This document shows, in pieces, positions 7,026 through 7,954 of a DNA stretch of 7,954 nt (its first letter is position 1; each line of letters opens with the position of its first letter). This DNA comes from Actinomyces viscosus. GTDB lineage: Bacteria; Bacteroidota; Bacteroidia; Flavobacteriales_D; Crocinitomicaceae. Location: assembly GCA_943326975.2 (NCBI GenBank), contig CALPVI020000065.1, forward strand, positions 1 through 7,954, in the 5' to 3' direction. The position numbers and the translations under genes are program-made. A model generated the notes under the pieces. It was not told the origin of the DNA. It did not search any database and worked only from the letters and a program-made list of their open reading frames with translations.

Positions 7026-7485
7026 TTAATTTTAACATCTGTTTATTAAATGATTCGTTGTATAAACCTTCAATATCAGCATGAATATATAGTTTATTTT
7101 TCTTCCAATAAAAGTGAAAATTATATGCGTGATGATGTTTCCAATTTGTTTTGAATTGTCTGAATGTTAGGTAATATTTATTGTCATAGGTAATTAAAAA
7201 GTCATTCTCTCCATATTCATACGGCACTTCATTTTTAACTTCACCATCAAATAAGAGTAAATAATATTTATCTCGATGTGGTATGCTTCCCATCACAAAA
7301 CGATTGTAATAATTGGCGCTTACTCCATACTCGATTTTTATTTTTTCGCTTTTCAATGGTTTGTCAACAATAACATTTAGAGCATTGTAATTCCAAAGTT
7401 GGATATCATGGTGATTGTTTAAATATACAAGAGTACCTAAAAAGAAAGCGAAAAGAATTAGAAGGATAATGGTTTTCTTTTTCAT
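7012..7485 (-). CDS. Hypothetical membrane-anchored protein, 157 residues
   Basis: No family recognised. A basic MKKK start is followed by a single hydrophobic segment at about 5-22 with no signal-peptidase II lipobox; indeed the protein contains no cysteine. It is therefore probably an inner-membrane protein with one helix and about 130 residues in the periplasm. The remainder is rich in Tyr, Phe, Asn and His with alternating patterns that suggest beta strands, for example KYYLLLF at 73-79 and KYYLTFRQF at 103-111. A histidine cluster lies at 117-119, with His124 and His135 nearby. The ATG at 7485 is a natural start, 32 nt behind the stop of the gene on its right. The stop lies 48 nt ahead of the dxr ATG, with a hairpin in between. 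Coding is supported by the signal anchor and uninterrupted frame; the role is unknown. Confidence 0.75.
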   Translation of the reverse strand: MKKKTIILLILFAFFLGTLVYLNNHHDIQLWNYNALNVIVDKPLKSEKIKIEYGVSANYYNRFVMGSIPHRDKYYLLLFDGEVKNEVPYEYGENDFLITYDNKYYLTFRQFKTNWKHHHAYNFHFYWKKNKLYIHADIEGLYNESFNKQMLKLNPTN

Positions 7486-7517
7486 AAAAAATCAATTAGT
7501 TTTTAAAGATGAAATTA

Positions 7518-7954
7518 TTAGTTTTTAGTATTGTTCGATTTTATCATTTTTATTGTTTCTTTTATGTCTTCCTCTTTACTCCAATAATAACCATATGCCT
7601 TTTTATATTTCTTCATTTGGAATCTTATACCTTCAGGTTTGAATAATCCATTCTCATCTTTTTTTACTGCTTCTAAGCAATCAAATATTTTTACTATTTT
7701 ATAAGTATCAGGGCAAATTTGTACAACACGTCCTTTAGTTCTTTTTATTTGTAAAGTTCTATCTTGTGGTAGGTAATTTGGTTGAATTTTAAGTTCTTTA
7801 ATTATTCTTCTATAAACTACATCACTAATTCCAAATTTAATAGGAATATTTTTCTGATGTAACTTACCGCTTGTAGCATCTTTAACTAATTGTTTTATTT
7901 TATCAGGTGAAAGCTTTATCTTTTTATTTTCAATTTGACAAGTTCTACACCAAA
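7518..7954 (-). CDS. C-terminal part of a basic, probably DNA-binding protein (NUMOD-like end)
   Basis: The minus-strand frame is open from the right edge to a TAA at 7520-7518, backed by a second TAA at 7517-7515. It yields 144 residues of the C-terminal end; the start lies outside the window. The visible part begins WCRTCQIENKK, a CxxC pair that could be half of a zinc site. It continues with LSPDKIKQLVKDATSGK and FGISDVVYRRIIKELKI, a pattern like a helix-turn-helix. The last 70 residues run VVQICPDTYKIVKIFDCLEA, then KAYGYYWSK, which recalls the NUMOD module (a strand pair, a helix with an alanine, then an aromatic end) attached to HNH and GIY-YIG homing-type nucleases. It is very rich in Lys and Ile. 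The nuclease domain, if there is one, would be outside the window. Coding is likely; the function is a guess. Confidence 0.65.
   Translation of the reverse strand, partial: WCRTCQIENKKIKLSPDKIKQLVKDATSGKLHQKNIPIKFGISDVVYRRIIKELKIQPNYLPQDRTLQIKRTKGRVVQICPDTYKIVKIFDCLEAVKKDENGLFKPEGIRFQMKKYKKAYGYYWSKEEDIKETIKMIKSNNTKN

Overview
The window looks like chromosomal DNA of a flavobacterium (Bacteroidota, class Flavobacteriia). It is AT-rich, ribosome binding sites are weak or absent, two upstream regions carry the Bacteroidota promoter signature (TTG/TTTG about 20 nt ahead of TAnnTTTG), and the two-component pair resembles RprX/RprY of Bacteroides. The genus cannot be fixed from this sequence. Most of the window is core housekeeping DNA, with one less ordinary gene fragment at the right edge.

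Layout from left to right. (1) 1-1343, minus: dxs, first enzyme of the MEP isoprenoid pathway; its C-terminal end lies outside the window. (2) 1344-1575: a divergent intergenic region with a good dxs promoter, a 13-bp palindrome and a set of GTTAA direct repeats. (3) 1576-3884, plus: a two-gene operon of a membrane sensor histidine kinase and an OmpR/PhoB-type response regulator, 5 nt apart. (4) 3885-3937: a perfect 15-bp inverted repeat between convergent genes. (5) 3938-6963, minus: dxr (second committed MEP enzyme), then an unknown 137-residue gene one base behind it, then radA after a 91-nt gap. (6) 7012-7485, minus: a small membrane-anchored protein of unknown function, ending in a hairpin that may separate it from dxr. 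(7) 7518-7954, minus: the C-terminal 144 residues of a gene entering from the right, a basic, probably DNA-binding protein with a NUMOD-like end.

How the genes work together: Dxs makes 1-deoxy-D-xylulose 5-phosphate from pyruvate and glyceraldehyde 3-phosphate, and Dxr converts it to 2-C-methyl-D-erythritol 4-phosphate, so the window encodes the first two steps of isoprenoid synthesis, separated by the signalling pair and the recombination gene radA. The kinase/regulator pair is probably autoregulated and could act on the divergent dxs, but this is inference. No phage, IS element, CRISPR array, tRNA or rRNA was seen. I found no convincing new multi-gene system. The most useful leads are the right-edge fragment, the GTTAA repeats ahead of the two-component operon, and the unknown gene tightly joined to dxr.
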